DNA from: Branchinecta lynchi
Lineage: Eukaryota > Arthropoda > Branchiopoda > Anostraca > Branchinectidae
DNA: 64,000 nt
Direction of reading: 5' to 3'
Assembly (NCBI GenBank): GCA_023053575.1
Contig: JAKZAP010000001.1
Coordinates: 8,448,849 to 8,512,848 of the forward strand
Shown here: positions 35,030-46,165 of the stretch, piece after piece
Numbering within the stretch: the first letter of the stretch is position 1
How the letters are laid out: each line of letters starts with the position of its first letter
The notes under the pieces: model-generated
What the model saw: only the letters and a program-made list of their open reading frames with translations
Told to the model about the DNA's origin: nothing
Database searches by the model: none
Program-made: the position numbers and the translations under genes

Positions 35030-36000
35030 AAATAAAATTCATTTAAATATTCCCACCCCCCCATAGGTCTTGAGAAAGTACTTTCGTCGGGCGAAATATC
35101 TATCGGGCAAAACACAGAAGAAATCGATTCTCCATGCTTTCGTCGGGCCTCGGTATTGTCGTCGGCACGTCGGGTTCTTTTTATACATAAGGAATACAGA
35201 AGAAATAAAATCTTGAATGCTTTTGTTGGGCGTCGGTCGATTCGTTAGCACATTATGTTCGATTTCTACGTAAGAAATAAAATTCTGCAAACTTTGTCGG
35301 GCGCACCCGGGAAGTTCAAGTCTCGTCAGCGCAACGGCATATTTTTACACGTCAGAAATCAACTTCTGTAAAGTCGAGTCGGGCAGTCTCAGAAGAAACC
35401 AAATGTTGTATGGTTTTATTGGGCATCGGTATTCTCGTCGGCACATCAGGTTCTTTTTACACGCAAGAAAGCAAACTCTGTTAACGTTTATCGGGCGCAT
35501 CACGAAAGTTTTAAGTTTCGTCTGCACATCGGTAAGAAATACAGATCTTTACAGTCTTGTTTCTTATAATAGTTTAATAAAATTAGATGTTAGTGTTGGC
35601 TCTCGATGAATTTGTTTAGTTCTTATTTTGTCTTTATCTTGTTGCGTGGTGATGTAAGGGTCGGTTGTATTCGCGAGAACACCTGGTGAATTATTTGATT
35701 TTGTTATAAAGATTGTTTTTTCCCAACCAACGGGCCATTGAGCCCTTGGGATTGTGTTTAATAAATAGATTTTGCTTATTGTATATGTTAGTATTATGTT
35801 AGTTTTGTATACTCAAGTTTGCCAATAAAAGAACTTGAACTTGTCGGGCAAAACACAGAAGAAATCGAATTATGAATACTTTTTTCGGGCGTCGGTATTC
35901 TTTCAGCACATCTGGTTCTTTATATACGTAAGAAATCAAATTCTCCAAGCATTTATTGGGCGCAAATTTTTACGGGAAAAACACAGATGAAAAAAATTTC
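35030..36000. repeat. Tandem array with TCGGGC / AAATTCT words
   Basis: Words such as TCGTCGGGCNTCGGTATT, GGTTCTTTTTATAC and AAGAAATCAAATTCT recur every 80-95 bp, at least seven times. The array is split by the LINE tail at 35562-35842. It does not resemble F1 or F2. Confidence 0.55.
35562..35842 (+). mobile_element. Probable LINE 3' tail inserted in the array
   Basis: A non-array segment with ACCAACGGGCCATTGAGCCC, TTTAATAAATAG and the end CAATAAAAGAACTTGAACTTG, a short tandem tail like those ending CR1/L2-type LINEs. The surrounding array resumes directly after it. No coding sequence is present and the TSD is at most 4-5 bp, so the class is uncertain. Confidence 0.4.
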
Positions 36001-36439
36001 GCATACGAATTTTAGAAATTTTTATTGCAACTTATTCTGTGTATAATCGTTGGAAGCTTTGCTTTTTAGCTAAAGTTGAAATGAAAAGGCGAATTTGTGA
36101 AATTAAATTTATATTAAAGGAGCAATCTCAACCGATGCATTAAATTAGTTTTACAAAAATCTCGCCTGCGGCGCATTTGTAGTATTCTCTATTTAGAAGA
36201 TCGGTCTTTCATTTAGCTGGCGTTTTAGGACTGACATTCGTGGGGGTCGAAATACGTTAAAAGCTACAAATTGTATGGTGGGTACAGCAAAACGTTTCCG
36301 GAAGAAAGACAGATTAAAGAAAATTCGCCTGCGGTGCATTAAAAAAAATTTGACGGCGGCGCTTACTTTAACTTGTTCTGGGCACAGAGTCGTTCGAAGC
36401 TTCACTTTTTAGCGAAATCTGAAATGAAAAGCCGAATAT

Positions 36440-36785
36440 TTACCGCTATGTGGTGGTAATTCGTGGAGTTCTAGGTGTCCGGATGGAGGACGTATTTATC
36501 CTCTTTGCCATATTGATGGGGATGGTTTGGATCATTTTCTTTTCAGGTGGCAGGAGCTTTCGCGTTTAAGGGGTTCATTATTTTCTGGAAATGGTGGACA
36601 GCTTCTTGGTATTTTACGCTCTACGTCACCAAGAGTGATTGTTTCTTTTAGCAATTTTATGCAAAAAGCGCTTGAGTTGAGAAATGCTGTTTCTTAGTTT
36701 GTTATTTTGTTTAGTTTCCTATGAGTTGTTTGTTTACCCTGTATATGGCCTTTGGGTTTTTCAATACAGATATATATATATGTGT
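36440..36785 (+). pseudogene. LINE 3' fragment, same family as 13.8 kb
   Basis: An 82-codon frame (36452-36697) reads GGNSWSSRCPDGGRIYPLCH.., then DGLDHFLFRWQELSRLRG, and stops at TAG. It aligns with DGLDHFLTRC..LSGLR of the minus-strand copy at 13922-14416. Two knuckle cysteines have been lost (CPFC to YPLC, and C to W). The following TGTATATGGCCTTTGGG is the shared 3' untranslated sequence, ending in an AT repeat. It is 5'-truncated inside the tandem array. Confidence 0.75.
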
Positions 36786-36955
36786 GTGAACTTTAATAGA
36801 CGAAATTACATTAAAGGAATAACCTCAACTGATGCATTACAATTAGTTTTACAAAAAAATTCGCCTGCGGTGCATTTTGTAGTATTCTCTACTTGGAAGA
36901 TCGGTCATTTAGTTGGCGTTTTAGGATTGAGATTCTTGGGGAAACACGTCAAAAG

Positions 36956-37160
36956 TTTATTCAAACAATGTTTTCAACGGATACGTCAGCTACGATTCTT
37001 CATCAGCGATATTTCGGCCCTTCTTGGCAAGGGTCCTCGTCAGGCTGTCAATCCTCTGGTTCAACTTCGGGGAAGGAAAAAATCGTAGCTGACGTATCCA
37101 TTGAAAACATTGTTTAAATAGATGTTTCAAAGTCAGCTTGGGCTCAAAGAATATTTATCT
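36956..37160 (-). mobile_element. Palindromic element with hammerhead-like core, copy 2
   Basis: 205 bp, with a 10-bp target duplication ACGTCAAAAG at 36946-36955 and 37161-37170. The left half keeps the minus-strand core: TTTC at 37012-37015 and TCGTCAG at 37037-37043 around a perfect hairpin. The right half has lost its core. It ends in the TCAGCTTGGGCTCAAAGAAT tail. The insertion lies inside a unit of the 36-37.4 kb array. Confidence 0.8.
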
Positions 37161-37509
37161 ACGTCAAAAGCTAGAGCTTGTATGGTAGGTATAGAAAAAT
37201 GAATCCGGAAAAAAAGGCAGAATTAAAATTTTTGCCTTCGGCTCTTACTTTAACTTGTTCTAGGGACAATCGCTGGAAGCTTCTCTTTTTAGCGAAAGGT
37301 GAAATATTAAAAGCCGAATATGTGAACTGTCTATACCAAATTACATTTGAATAATGTGAACTGATGCGTTACCGTACAGTTAGTTTTACACCGGTTCTAT
37401 TCTATGCTGGCGAGATTCGCGGCAACGGCGTGTTTTGTCAGCACATTTTTTAGTCCGTCGGCACAAACCTAACGTCCCCCCCCAAAGGTAAAAGGCTAGT
37501 GACGCCCCT

Positions 37510-37562
37510 GACCTTACCTACTACGTATACTTGCAAATGCCATGTGAGCTTACAGCTCTTGT
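37510..37562 (+). repeat. Family F1 right-end remnant
   Basis: CTTGCAAATGCCATGTGAGC followed by TTACAGCTCTTGTTTGG matches the F1 right end with two changes. Probably the end of the copy whose arrays lie at 32955-34745. Confidence 0.5.
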
Positions 37563-37619
37563 TTGGAAGGGGGAAGAATAAAGAAAAAGAAAAGGTTTGT
37601 TGGTTTTTCAGGACTAAGG

Positions 37620-38310
37620 GGCGCTCTAGCTTTATCCGGATCTTAAAATTATTTCTCTCCAGATAAGTAGTTCGATCAAGATCCAATCAAAACCGGAAAT
37701 TTGGTAAAAGTAAAAACTCATTTTTAAGTTACTGTGGACTATAGGTTCGCATAGGGGGTAAAAACACACGGTGAATCCATTTCTGAAGTTTATTGTCTTG
37801 TCAGACAATGTCATGTATCGGGAAACTTGGAAGACATTATGGTTTTTTTGAAGGAAGTTGCTAATTGTAAGACTTCAATTCTCTCCGACTTGCAGAAACG
37901 CGTGACGAATTGGTAAAGCATCGGATGGGTTGCCAGATCGTTCAGAGATTCTCCTTTGTACGCCAGGTCTTTTATTATGCTTGGCATCTTTGTCCGATAG
38001 GTGGGGAAATCTGTTGGAAAAGCAACCGACTCCGAACCGACACTCACTGCATAAAATCGGCAGAATGCGTTCAAGACCTAAGTGATAGATCCACCAATAT
38101 ATTCATACATATATTAGCCTATTTTTGGACCGTATAGATTCAGTATCATTATATAATCCGTATTTGAACTTTATTTTCTTGCCGGGCAAGTGGCAGAACT
38201 CAGGTAAAACCGTGAAATTGGTAAAGGAACAGATCTTAATGAATAGGGATAAACCCACGTGTTGAATCAATTTCTGAATTTGGTTCTCTCAGCTGGTTAG
38301 TGGTTTGCTC
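37620..38310 (+). repeat. Diverged family F2 units
   Basis: TTATTTCTCTCCAGATAAGT, AAACCGGAAATTTGGTAAAA and GGGGGTAAAAACACACGGTG correspond to F2 unit words. A second diverged unit lies at 38150-38300. The segment between them (37800-38100) is not F2. Confidence 0.45.
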
Positions 38311-38710
38311 GTATTCTGTCAGCACCAACGGTATCTTTTCTTGAATATTTTCTAACGGTTATCAGGGATACATAGTAACATGTTTACGGAGTCTGAAGAG
38401 GACCAGAAGTCTAAACACCCTATGTCTGCATCAAGAAGCCCAACAAGTATTCCATTTTCGAGATCCCGTCGAAAACTTTGGTCTTGTGTCATCGGAGAGA
38501 CAAGACAAGTGGTTTTACGTTGAAGAAGGGATTTGATTGGTCTTGGTAAGGATTTCTTTACCGCAGGTGGAGACGCGCATCGCGCATTCTATGCTGGCAG
38601 GAAATTCAAAGTAGGTTTCAAGCATTGGCTTAAGCTTATGAATTCTTAGAAGTTTGAGAATGCCGTAGATCTTGTTTTTCAGAATTAAATACTGTCTTTA
38701 CTTCATCTAG

Positions 38711-38814
38711 GACGCTGAAAAATGTCAAGGCCATATCTGAGAGGAAACCTTGCCAGAGCAATGTACAACCGAATCCAGCAGGAAGAATCACTGAAGACTT
38801 TCAACAAATCAAAT
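38711..38814 (+). CDS. Exon 1 (coding part) of an unidentified gene
   Basis: An acceptor-like TTCATCTAG ends at 38710. An in-frame TGA precedes ATG at 38722-38724, marking this ATG as the start. The 31-codon frame (MSRPYLRGNLARAMYNRIQ..) ends exactly at a consensus donor AAT|GTAAGT (38815), phase 0. The exon at 41998 starts in phase 0, so the two join cleanly. The peptide is basic and well mixed. I do not recognise the protein. The TAG before the exon implies an upstream 5' untranslated exon, or it may be chance and this is the first exon. Confidence 0.5.
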
Positions 38815-38893
38815 GTAAGTTTACAATTTTGTGAATAGGAAGGTGACAGCTATACCAAACTCTTGATAATAATTAGAAATTGGAATACAGGAT

Positions 38894-38969
38894 CTTTATT
38901 CAAACATTGTCCGTTGTAAACATTGTTTGAATAAATGTTTCAAAGTCAGCATGGGCTCAAAGAGTATTT
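38894..38969. mobile_element. Palindromic element, copy 3, core deleted
   Basis: Only 76 bp remain between the 10-bp duplications AATACAGGAT at 38884-38893 and 38970-38979. The ends CTTTATTCAAACATTG and CAGCATGGGCTCAAAGAGTA are kept and the whole hammerhead-like centre is gone. It lies in the intron of the gene above. Confidence 0.75.
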
Positions 38970-39711
38970 AATACAGGATACCTTTCTATTTGCACCACCC
39001 ATGGCCATACCGGAGCCTATACTAGCGTATAGGAGTATTGGCATTGTTCCACGCTCTCGCACTGAGTTTGTGGGTAGACTGTGACTTGAAAATAGTGTTT
39101 CTGCTGTCTTTTGTGCAGCCCACAAGTTTGTTTCCACGACTAACAAGATTTTTGTATCTCATATTCAACAAACAACTGCCAAGGTGATTGTCGATTTTTT
39201 GGCTTGTTTCTGGCGGGTAATTAAAATTTAGCAGCAAAATAATGTCGAAACAATAAAATTAACTGCTTTCTGAAGCGTGAGGACATCAGATTGGGCATCC
39301 TTTTTGCACAGAATGGTAAGGAAGAAAGTCTCAAGTTCTGTTTGTTGAGATTTTATCTGAACCAGATCTGACTTTATTTTTATATTCAGAGATTTGAAAT
39401 TACCTCCCTACAAATAGTCAAAACAGCGTTTCCATGAGTTGCAACTTGTGACTCGACTGTGTGTCACACAATGGTGTTTCCACTACAAACACTCAGAAGT
39501 CTGTGGCCCACAATAGTGTCATGGAAAAGCGCCTGCTTTCTGTTGGTCTCTACTTCCGCATGTGCTCTACTGAATTAGTTTTCTAGCTTAGATGTGCCCT
39601 TAGATGGATCACAACTTGTCCAAACTAGTTAAACATGTTGAAAGATGTGTGTTTAAAATCATATTCACTGATAAATCTTTCTTAATTCAGAAGTTTTGTC
39701 ACTGTTGTGAT

Positions 39712-39993
39712 CAGAGGCGTTACTAGCCAAAATGTGTGGGGGGGACGACGAATTTACAGACTGGCTGGTAATTTTTACCGACTTTTTTTGCATAAAAAAC
39801 GACTGTTTCAACAACAAAATGACATTTTTGAAAAAAATCTGAAAAATCGACCAAATCGACCAGTTTTCAGAAAAACGACTGTTTTCACGGAAAAAATAAA
39901 CTGTTTTGACGAAAAATCTGTTACTTTTTTACCGACTGCCCGACAGCATTGGGGGGGGGCATCCCCCCTCCCCCCCCAGTCGTGACGCCACTG
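39712..39993. mobile_element. hAT-type MITE in the intron
   Basis: Terminal repeats CAGAGGCGTTACTAGCC and the complement of CAGTGGCGTCACGACTG are flanked by the exact 8-bp duplication GTTGTGAT at 39704-39711 and 39994-40001. The interior has G and C runs and repeated GAAAAACGACTGTTTT words. Confidence 0.85.
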
Positions 39994-40001
39994 GTTGTGA
40001 T

Positions 40002-41479
40002 GGAAATGAAGTCACAGCCATTATGGTAACAAAGTCACCTACAAATTTTTGGGTCCTCACAGAAATTCATGTACTGGCAATGTAGCTTGTATGCTAGTGT
40101 TTCAGAAGAAATCCGACAAGGAAAAAAAGAATAACAGCCTAGCCTAACAGTTCAATTGACTAATTTTCAGAGTTGCTGTTATTATAGCCTGAATATTGTC
40201 TTGAGATGGGTGGTCAAAACGTGACATTGGTTTTTCAGCAGAAGAGTAACATCATAAGGAGTATCAATCCAGTGGCATTTAGGACTTCATTAGTAAAAAT
40301 TTACCAAATCTGTATTTTAAACAATTTTGGGAAAAGGAAAGAATATTACCGAATTTAATAACTTAAATTAAACTCCTTTTTTTTGTTTTACAAAGTGCTA
40401 TATTAACATCAAGCAGCAAAATGATGATACAAATTGTACTATCATGCAACACCTCACAACGGTGCAGCCAGTCTTGTCCATCAAAAAAGTTTTGAGCTCA
40501 GTATATTTTTACAGCTTGTACTTTATAGTGAGTAAGGTAGCTTATAAAAGGTGTAAGCTGTCACAAATGCCTAATTTTAGATAGGCCATGCCAAAGCATG
40601 CTATACTAAATGCTGTGAGCATCCTATCGCACTAAAATGATTTTTGTGTTACTCTTTTTTGACTCGAATCATAGGCATTTTATTGGGTGGGTTAGCATGT
40701 CCCAGCATTTAGCCAAGCCTAATTGGCGTTGCCCACACTTTTCAACATACTTTCCTGATTTTCAGGATTTTCTGGTGTTAGTGCCTGTAATGTTTATAAT
40801 TTCTAAAATAGAGTTCCTAATTGCGAGTTAATAATATCAGCAGGCATTCTGCCGTTGGCAGGTTCGACTAATACGTTATCCAGACAATTATTAGAGAAAT
40901 CCCTTAAGAGTGATAGCATCTCTTATGCTGCGACACAGAGGTTCTCTTTTCGGAGGCTCTTTTGTCGGTAGAAACTTTCTAGCCAATTGCGTCTTCTTGT
41001 AGTAAGACGCATCATCTGAAAAAAATTAAGGCACTATCAGGTTAAATTATCCATTGCGAAATTGCTGCGAAAGCGAGAACTTTCGAAATCAGCATTCGCA
41101 GGGATAGAATGTAGCCTAAGCCTAAAAATTAGTTCAGATTCTTTAGTCAGCATGCTGCTTAATCAGAACTTTTAATAGTATACTGTTGTAATTGAAAAAC
41201 GGACCGTACACTGTAGGCTTAGGGTAGCGTAATCGTAGCATGTAAGGTGGCGGGTAAGTAAGGGTGGTAGTAGACTAGGTTATACATGAACATATAAAAA
41301 GTTTTTATTTCAGACTTAATCTTTATAATGTAAATCCCAATCCGGGTGTATACTAACACAGTTGATAACAACGAAAGACTTGTCGTGAATGACTGGTAAA
41401 TAACGAATAATGATTAATCGATGAAAGACCCAGCGCCAAGACTGAAACGAGCTTATATACCGTTCTTGAATCTCAGCTT
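40002..41479. other. Intron of the unidentified gene, no repeat recognised
   Basis: AT-rich intronic DNA between the two exons; short frames only. Contains no copy of the major repeat families. Confidence 0.45.
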
Positions 41480-41770
41480 CAGAAATGCTAGTCGTTAGTT
41501 ACAAACTGATTTATAACCGGATGGTTCTAAGACTTGGAAAGCTAAAACCACAACTTCACAAGTCAGAAAGGCTAGTTGTCACTTATTAAAAAACTAATTT
41601 ATGACCGGACGTCAGTAAGACTTGAAAAGCTAAAAGTAAGACTTCTTAAGTCAGAAACGCTAGTTGTCACTCACAAACTAATTTATAACCGGACGTTAGT
41701 TAGACTTGAAAAGTTAAAACTACGATTCAAAAGTCAGAAACTCTAGTTGTCACTCACAAACTCAAATCCA
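41480..41770. repeat. Tandem repeat, about 85-bp period, 3.5 units
   Basis: AGAAANGCTAGTTGTCACT, AACTAATTTATAACCGGACG and GACTTGAAAAGCTAAAA recur with unit starts at 41481, 41565, 41653 and 41736. It lies in the intron just upstream of the exon at 41998. Confidence 0.7.
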
Positions 41771-41997
41771 ACTGGGATGATTTATGCCCTATCTTCAGCA
41801 GATTTTTTTTTCTGACTTTGAACTTTAACGATACGGATGCGAAGAGCATTTTTGCCTTTTTCATACTTGTGCAGTTGCATTCTAGGAGCAAAGATTCAAG
41901 AGAAGTTCACTTTGGTATTTACAATATTATTTTGACACTTGACAAAGAAACCCGCACAACACTACAGTCTAATTAAATAGATAGATCTTCTTTTCAG

Positions 41998-42188
41998 TGG
42001 TATGCATGTGACCTTACAACAGTACCAGCTGATGTTGCATCTAAATTCATCCAGTTCAGCTTTGACGAAGGTACAGAGAACTTTGTCCAGGAGTCAGAGG
42101 AGAAAACGGCGCTTATTTTCTTGCAAATCTATCATATCCTGGCCAGGACGTTGCTTGGAATTTTCTTTACCCAGACGTCTGTAAATGG
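41998..42188 (+). CDS. Exon 2 of the unidentified gene
   Basis: The acceptor TTCTTTTCAG ends at 41997 and a consensus donor GG|GTAAGT follows at 42189. The phase-0 frame gives 63 codons plus two bases, starting WYACDLTTVPADVASKFIQF, then SFDEGTENFVQESEEKTALI and ending in a hydrophobic LQIYHILARTLLGIFFTQTS. Charged and hydrophobic blocks, consensus splice sites at both ends and phase agreement with 38711-38814 make a real exon likely. The family is not recognised; an alpha-helical protein is plausible. The next exon, needing one base to complete the codon, was not found. The other frame of the exon gives a 60-codon shadow. Confidence 0.55.
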
Positions 42189-42585
42189 GTAAGTTAGTTT
42201 TGTCCTAACAAAAAGATTTCCAATGAATTCTTGCTAGATACAGGGAGGTTGACGAAGACATAAAAGTAAGCGTTTCCAGTTTGGTAAAAAAGTTAAAGCA
42301 GTAGGAAAGTACTTCTTGTTTTTATTTGCCATGTTAGTGAAACTGCTGGTTTTGTTATCAGACTGGTTGCTGTTATCAGTGTTTTTCGTGCATTTGTTAC
42401 TACTCATATTGGTGTGCTAGGTTACATACAGTAGGCTATGAATAAGGATTTGGTATTTACTCATCACACTATAGCGAAATACAACACATCATACACTGCA
42501 TATTGTCGATACAAAAAAAAATTCAGCCCTTTTTGACGGCGTCTCAAAGAATTAGGAAATTCGAACGTTTAAGATGTTTTCTGTC
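42189..42585. other. Intron after exon 2, no feature
   Basis: Starts with the GTAAGT donor. Short and AT-rich, with no motif or repeat seen before the palindromic element. Confidence 0.4.
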
Positions 42586-42597
42586 CCTATTTCTTTT

Positions 42598-42842
42598 ATT
42601 CAAACAATGTTTACAACGGATACGTCAGCTATGATTCTTCATCAGCGATATTTCGGCCCTTCTTGGCAAGGGTCCTCGTATTGTTTGTTTCCTTCCCCGA
42701 AGTTGAACCAGAGGATTGACAGCCTGACGAGGACCCTTGCCAAGAAGGGCCGAAATATCGCTGATGAAGAATCATAGCTGACGTATCCGTTGTAAACATT
42801 GTTTGAATAAATGTTTCAAAGTCAGCTTGGGCTCAAAGAATA
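42598..42842. mobile_element. Palindromic element, copy 4, both cores present
   Basis: 245 bp, flanked by the perfect 12-bp duplication CCTATTTCTTTT at 42586-42597 and 42843-42854. The left half carries the minus-strand core (TTTC at 42651, hairpin, but TCGT then a break at 42679). The right half carries an intact plus-strand core: CTGACGA at 42724-42730, a 7-bp hairpin with one bulged A, and GAAA at 42752-42755. This is the most complete copy and explains the others as deletions of one or both halves. Confidence 0.85.
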
Positions 42843-44460
42843 CCTATTTCTTTTTCATAAAAGTGGGCAAATAAAATTTTTCATTCACCAAAGACTTTTA
42901 ATCCGCCAAAATGATGAGACAAATAAAAGAATTGGAAAAAAAAAATTCTGTAACTTGATACATCAAGGAATGCCAGAAGCCAAAGTTGAAAAAAGACGGA
43001 ACATGAGGCGGGAGAGAAGGGGGTTTAAAGTGACTTTCGGCTATTGCCTCAAATTTCGGTTAATTTTTTTATTCTGTGCCGCCGTCCGAGCTGAGGATAG
43101 TGTTTGCATAATACCCTTCATTTTATTGGTCTTGCATTATTTATTGCTTTCCCAGTCTGCATTTGCAAAGGCCAAATATGTCTTGAAGGGAGGACATTAT
43201 GGAGCGGATTCTTTTCGTGTCAGTTCCCGGACACCCTTCCGCAGTATCTTGCGTCTGGTTGGCCATGTTTGTTGTGACACCCAGTCTTCTAGTTGGATTT
43301 ACTGCCAAATCCTTTTTGGAAGTCTGGAGGACTTAATGTCCCTTAAGTGATGACCTCCGTTTTCCCCATGTCTCCTCGATTTCAACTATAAATTTTCCAG
43401 TTTTACAGATAAGCTCGCCCTCTGTTCGCTCATTGAGGCCGAGACACAAAAGGTAGCTCGGGCCATTTGCTCCATGCTTTTCTTCAGCACGCGCATAGCT
43501 TAGGGAGTTGAAGCCTTTTAAAATGGAAGGGCTTGAAGTAGGATGCAGGCCGGAAGTGTCACTACGTCGTATTTGGCCTTAGTTCAGTCTCAGCTCTTGG
43601 AAACAGGGGGGAACCTATGGGGGGGGGAGGCGGAGGAGACCTACCCTCTCGGACCTTTTCTTCGGGAGAGGGAAAGAATATCGTAAGGTTGTCCTGCGGT
43701 AGGGCAGGGGCGAACTTCTGTGTAGGCAAACTAGGGAGCTGCCTAGGGGCCCCAACCTCGGAAGTGCAATGTCCAAGTTAATGCAATGTCGAATTGGCAA
43801 TTGCATTTTTATAAGGTAATTATAATAAAAAGTATAGTTGGTACTTGTATATTTCATTTCTAGGTCTGCTTGTCTATTTTCTAAAGTCGAAGTACGGTAA
43901 CTAAATAAAAAAAAATTAAAGTAAACTTTATGTTTTGCTAAATTGTCAAAAAGGGCAATTCTGTTGTGACCCCGATAGCAGTTGGCTAACACGGGCAGAA
44001 ATTGGATTCTCACTGGACATTGGACTAACACAACAACTGGATATACATTGACAATTACGCGAGTCAGAGCAAGCCGCCGCGAAAAAGGAGGAGGGTCAGG
44101 ATCCCTATTCTGATGGTTTTCTTTTTCTAAGACAGGAGCCCTGTTTTGATAGAGAGTGAAAGGACAGGAACCCTGTTTTGATTTGACGAACAAGGCTCCA
44201 CCTCGTAAGACTTGCTAAATGCTGTTGGGCGATTAACTGCCAAGTGACCCTGGATCTCTATGTCTGGGTCTGGTTGAGGGTGTGTTCTCCTGAACATTCC
44301 TTGGCCATGTTCCTTTCTAAGCATGTACAGTGTATTTTGCTTCCTTTGAAATTATTTGTTCCGTGGAGGCCCGTGTAAAATCGGGCAAATTGACTTATGT
44401 ACATTGTCCAGTGTACATCCATTTGTCGTCCATGTTGTTTAGTGGTTTTTTCCAGTAAAA

Positions 44461-44490
44461 TTAATTAGTTAATTAATTAATTAATTAATC
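44461..44490. repeat. (TTAA)n microsatellite
   Basis: About seven consecutive TTAA units next to a hammerhead-like fragment. Confidence 0.7.
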
Positions 44491-44537
44491 ATTGGTTTTT
44501 CCCACAAGTTCGTTTTTCCAACTTGAGCGGTTTTGAG

Positions 44538-44612
44538 CCTGTTGCCAAGAAGGGCCGAAAAATAGCTCTAATAAATTCAGCTGACGTATCCGTTTTGCAC
44601 TATAAAAAAAAA
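44538..44612 (+). repeat. Hammerhead-like core, subfamily B, deleted box
   Basis: GAGCCTG is joined directly to TTGCCAAGAAGGGCCGAAAA, so about ten bases including the end of the CTGANGA box and one hairpin strand are gone. The CAGCTGACGTATCCGTTTTG tail remains. Confidence 0.55.
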
Positions 44613-45984
44613 TGTTAGTGCAATGTCAAGTGCACATCCAATTTTTGCCCGTGTTAGTACTTTCTTGTCTCAAGTTTAGTTCAAAATTTTCTTTTTGTGT
44701 GAAAAATCGTCTGTTAAAAATAGTTACGAAACTCTCTCCGGAAAAGAATTAGAAATACCAAGCGGCGTGCGAAGGCGATTTTCTCAAATACGCACTACCA
44801 GAACCACTGAAAGTGGAAACAGATCAGATTCTTGAAACCCTAGTTTACAGAAGACGCCCTTTATCGAACTTTGAAATTAAACACGAGCCGTGACATTTAA
44901 CCTGGAAAGGTTAGAGTGTTCGAATTTCACACAAGCAACAATTCATTTGTTCAATCTTGTTTTTTTTCCACCATCGCTCTTTCGGCTGTGTCACATTGGG
45001 CTGAACAAAAGACGAAAAACACGTACTTTTTTCAGCCTTCACCGTCCGCCCTGGCCCGGCTTGACAATGTTAATTTACGTCCCCTTCGTGTGCATGAACC
45101 GTGAATGAAAACTTTAGAATTATGGAAATTCGAGGGGTGAATTAGCGTTGTGCGATTCTATCAAGTTTTTTGCGTTCTCCGGTCTGATTTTTATGCGTCC
45201 CCCGCGACAACGCGACGTTGGACTCATTAAGTAACGGGCGGGCAATGGAATCGAACTTTTTGGAAATCAGTGCTCGATCAGGCTTTGGCGACCAATGTTT
45301 TTATGTAAATGGGAAAAAGGGTAAAGTCGCCCATGGGCGTCAGCTGCCCCCCGTCGAACAAGGCGATATGAATACGTGGGGTTCGTTAAAATTTGCTTTT
45401 GATGAATGAATTTCTTTATGACATTCAACTCTTTCCGTTTTCGAAAGAAAGGGACTGCATTATTCTTTTGAATAGGGATTTTTTTCAACCTGGTGGTGAA
45501 TTATGCGTATCAAGATAGAACGGCTCGTGCTGTTCGCGTGCGTTTGGCTATTGAAATGAGTGAGTTGTCGTTATGCAAATTGGCTTTGAGACAAGTTGGG
45601 ATTTATTGGAAGGTTTGTGGTTGGTCATTGTCTCTGTGCAGGAGTAGTGGGGGGGGGGGCAGGTTTGGATTTTGGAGAAGGCTGTCTCTCGTATGACCAT
45701 CAGATACCATATTTTGATAGATAGACAAATGCCGTTCTTCAGATCTTAAAATCTCAAATTGAGTCAAGAGGAGAATCCGTTTGACCCCTTCCTGCGGGAT
45801 AAATGTGACCTGGTATGAGTTTTAAATGCAATCCATATATGGTTCCCGTTGCCAGGAAATTTACATACAGGCAAGCTGCGCCGTTACCTAATAAGGGTGG
45901 TATAACAACCGTATTAGCAGATCTGAGAAGGTGAAACAAAAATCGGGACACCATCCGAGCCTTGATTGTTGGTGCTAAGCAGGT

Positions 45985-46060
45985 ACGTCAGCTGAGATTT
46001 ATTCCATTGACATTGCGGCACTTCTTGGCAAGGGTCCTCTTCAGGCTGTAGCTAGAAGGC
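45985..46060 (-). repeat. Hammerhead-like core, GAAA lost
   Basis: Minus strand CTGAAGA (46038-46044) and the hairpin are clear, but the GAAA position reads as a substituted ATTGCGGC on the plus strand. The GTACGTCAGCTGAGATTTAT arm is kept. Confidence 0.5.
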
Positions 46061-46112
46061 AAGCCCAGTTACACACAAATCCTCGAAGGTGGGGCATGGG
46101 GCTCCAACTTCA

Positions 46113-46165
46113 GGGCATGTCCCAACGTATGGGCACCGGTGCTCATACGTTGGGACACCATGCCC
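46113..46165. repeat. Long hairpin palindrome
   Basis: GGGCATG-TCCCAACGTATGG and its complement surround CACCGGTG. The arms are about 25 bp with one mismatch and a 2-bp bulge. No coding or terminator role is evident. Confidence 0.6.

Larger units (their letters stand above)
36005..37400. repeat. Tandem repeat of about 430 bp unit, with two insertions
   Basis: Words such as TCGCCTGCGGNGCATT, CTTTAACTTGTTCT, CGNTNGAAGCTTC.CTTTTTAGC, ACATTAAAGGA.AA.CTCAAC and TGATGCATTA recur in the same order about three times. One boundary is occupied by a LINE fragment (36440-36785) and one unit is split by the palindromic element (36956-37160). Removing both restores continuous units, so the array is older than both. 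Confidence 0.6.

Noticed and set aside
42811..43350. 179-codon plus-strand frame
   Set aside because: It begins inside the mobile palindromic element's tail and shows no domain or conserved composition.
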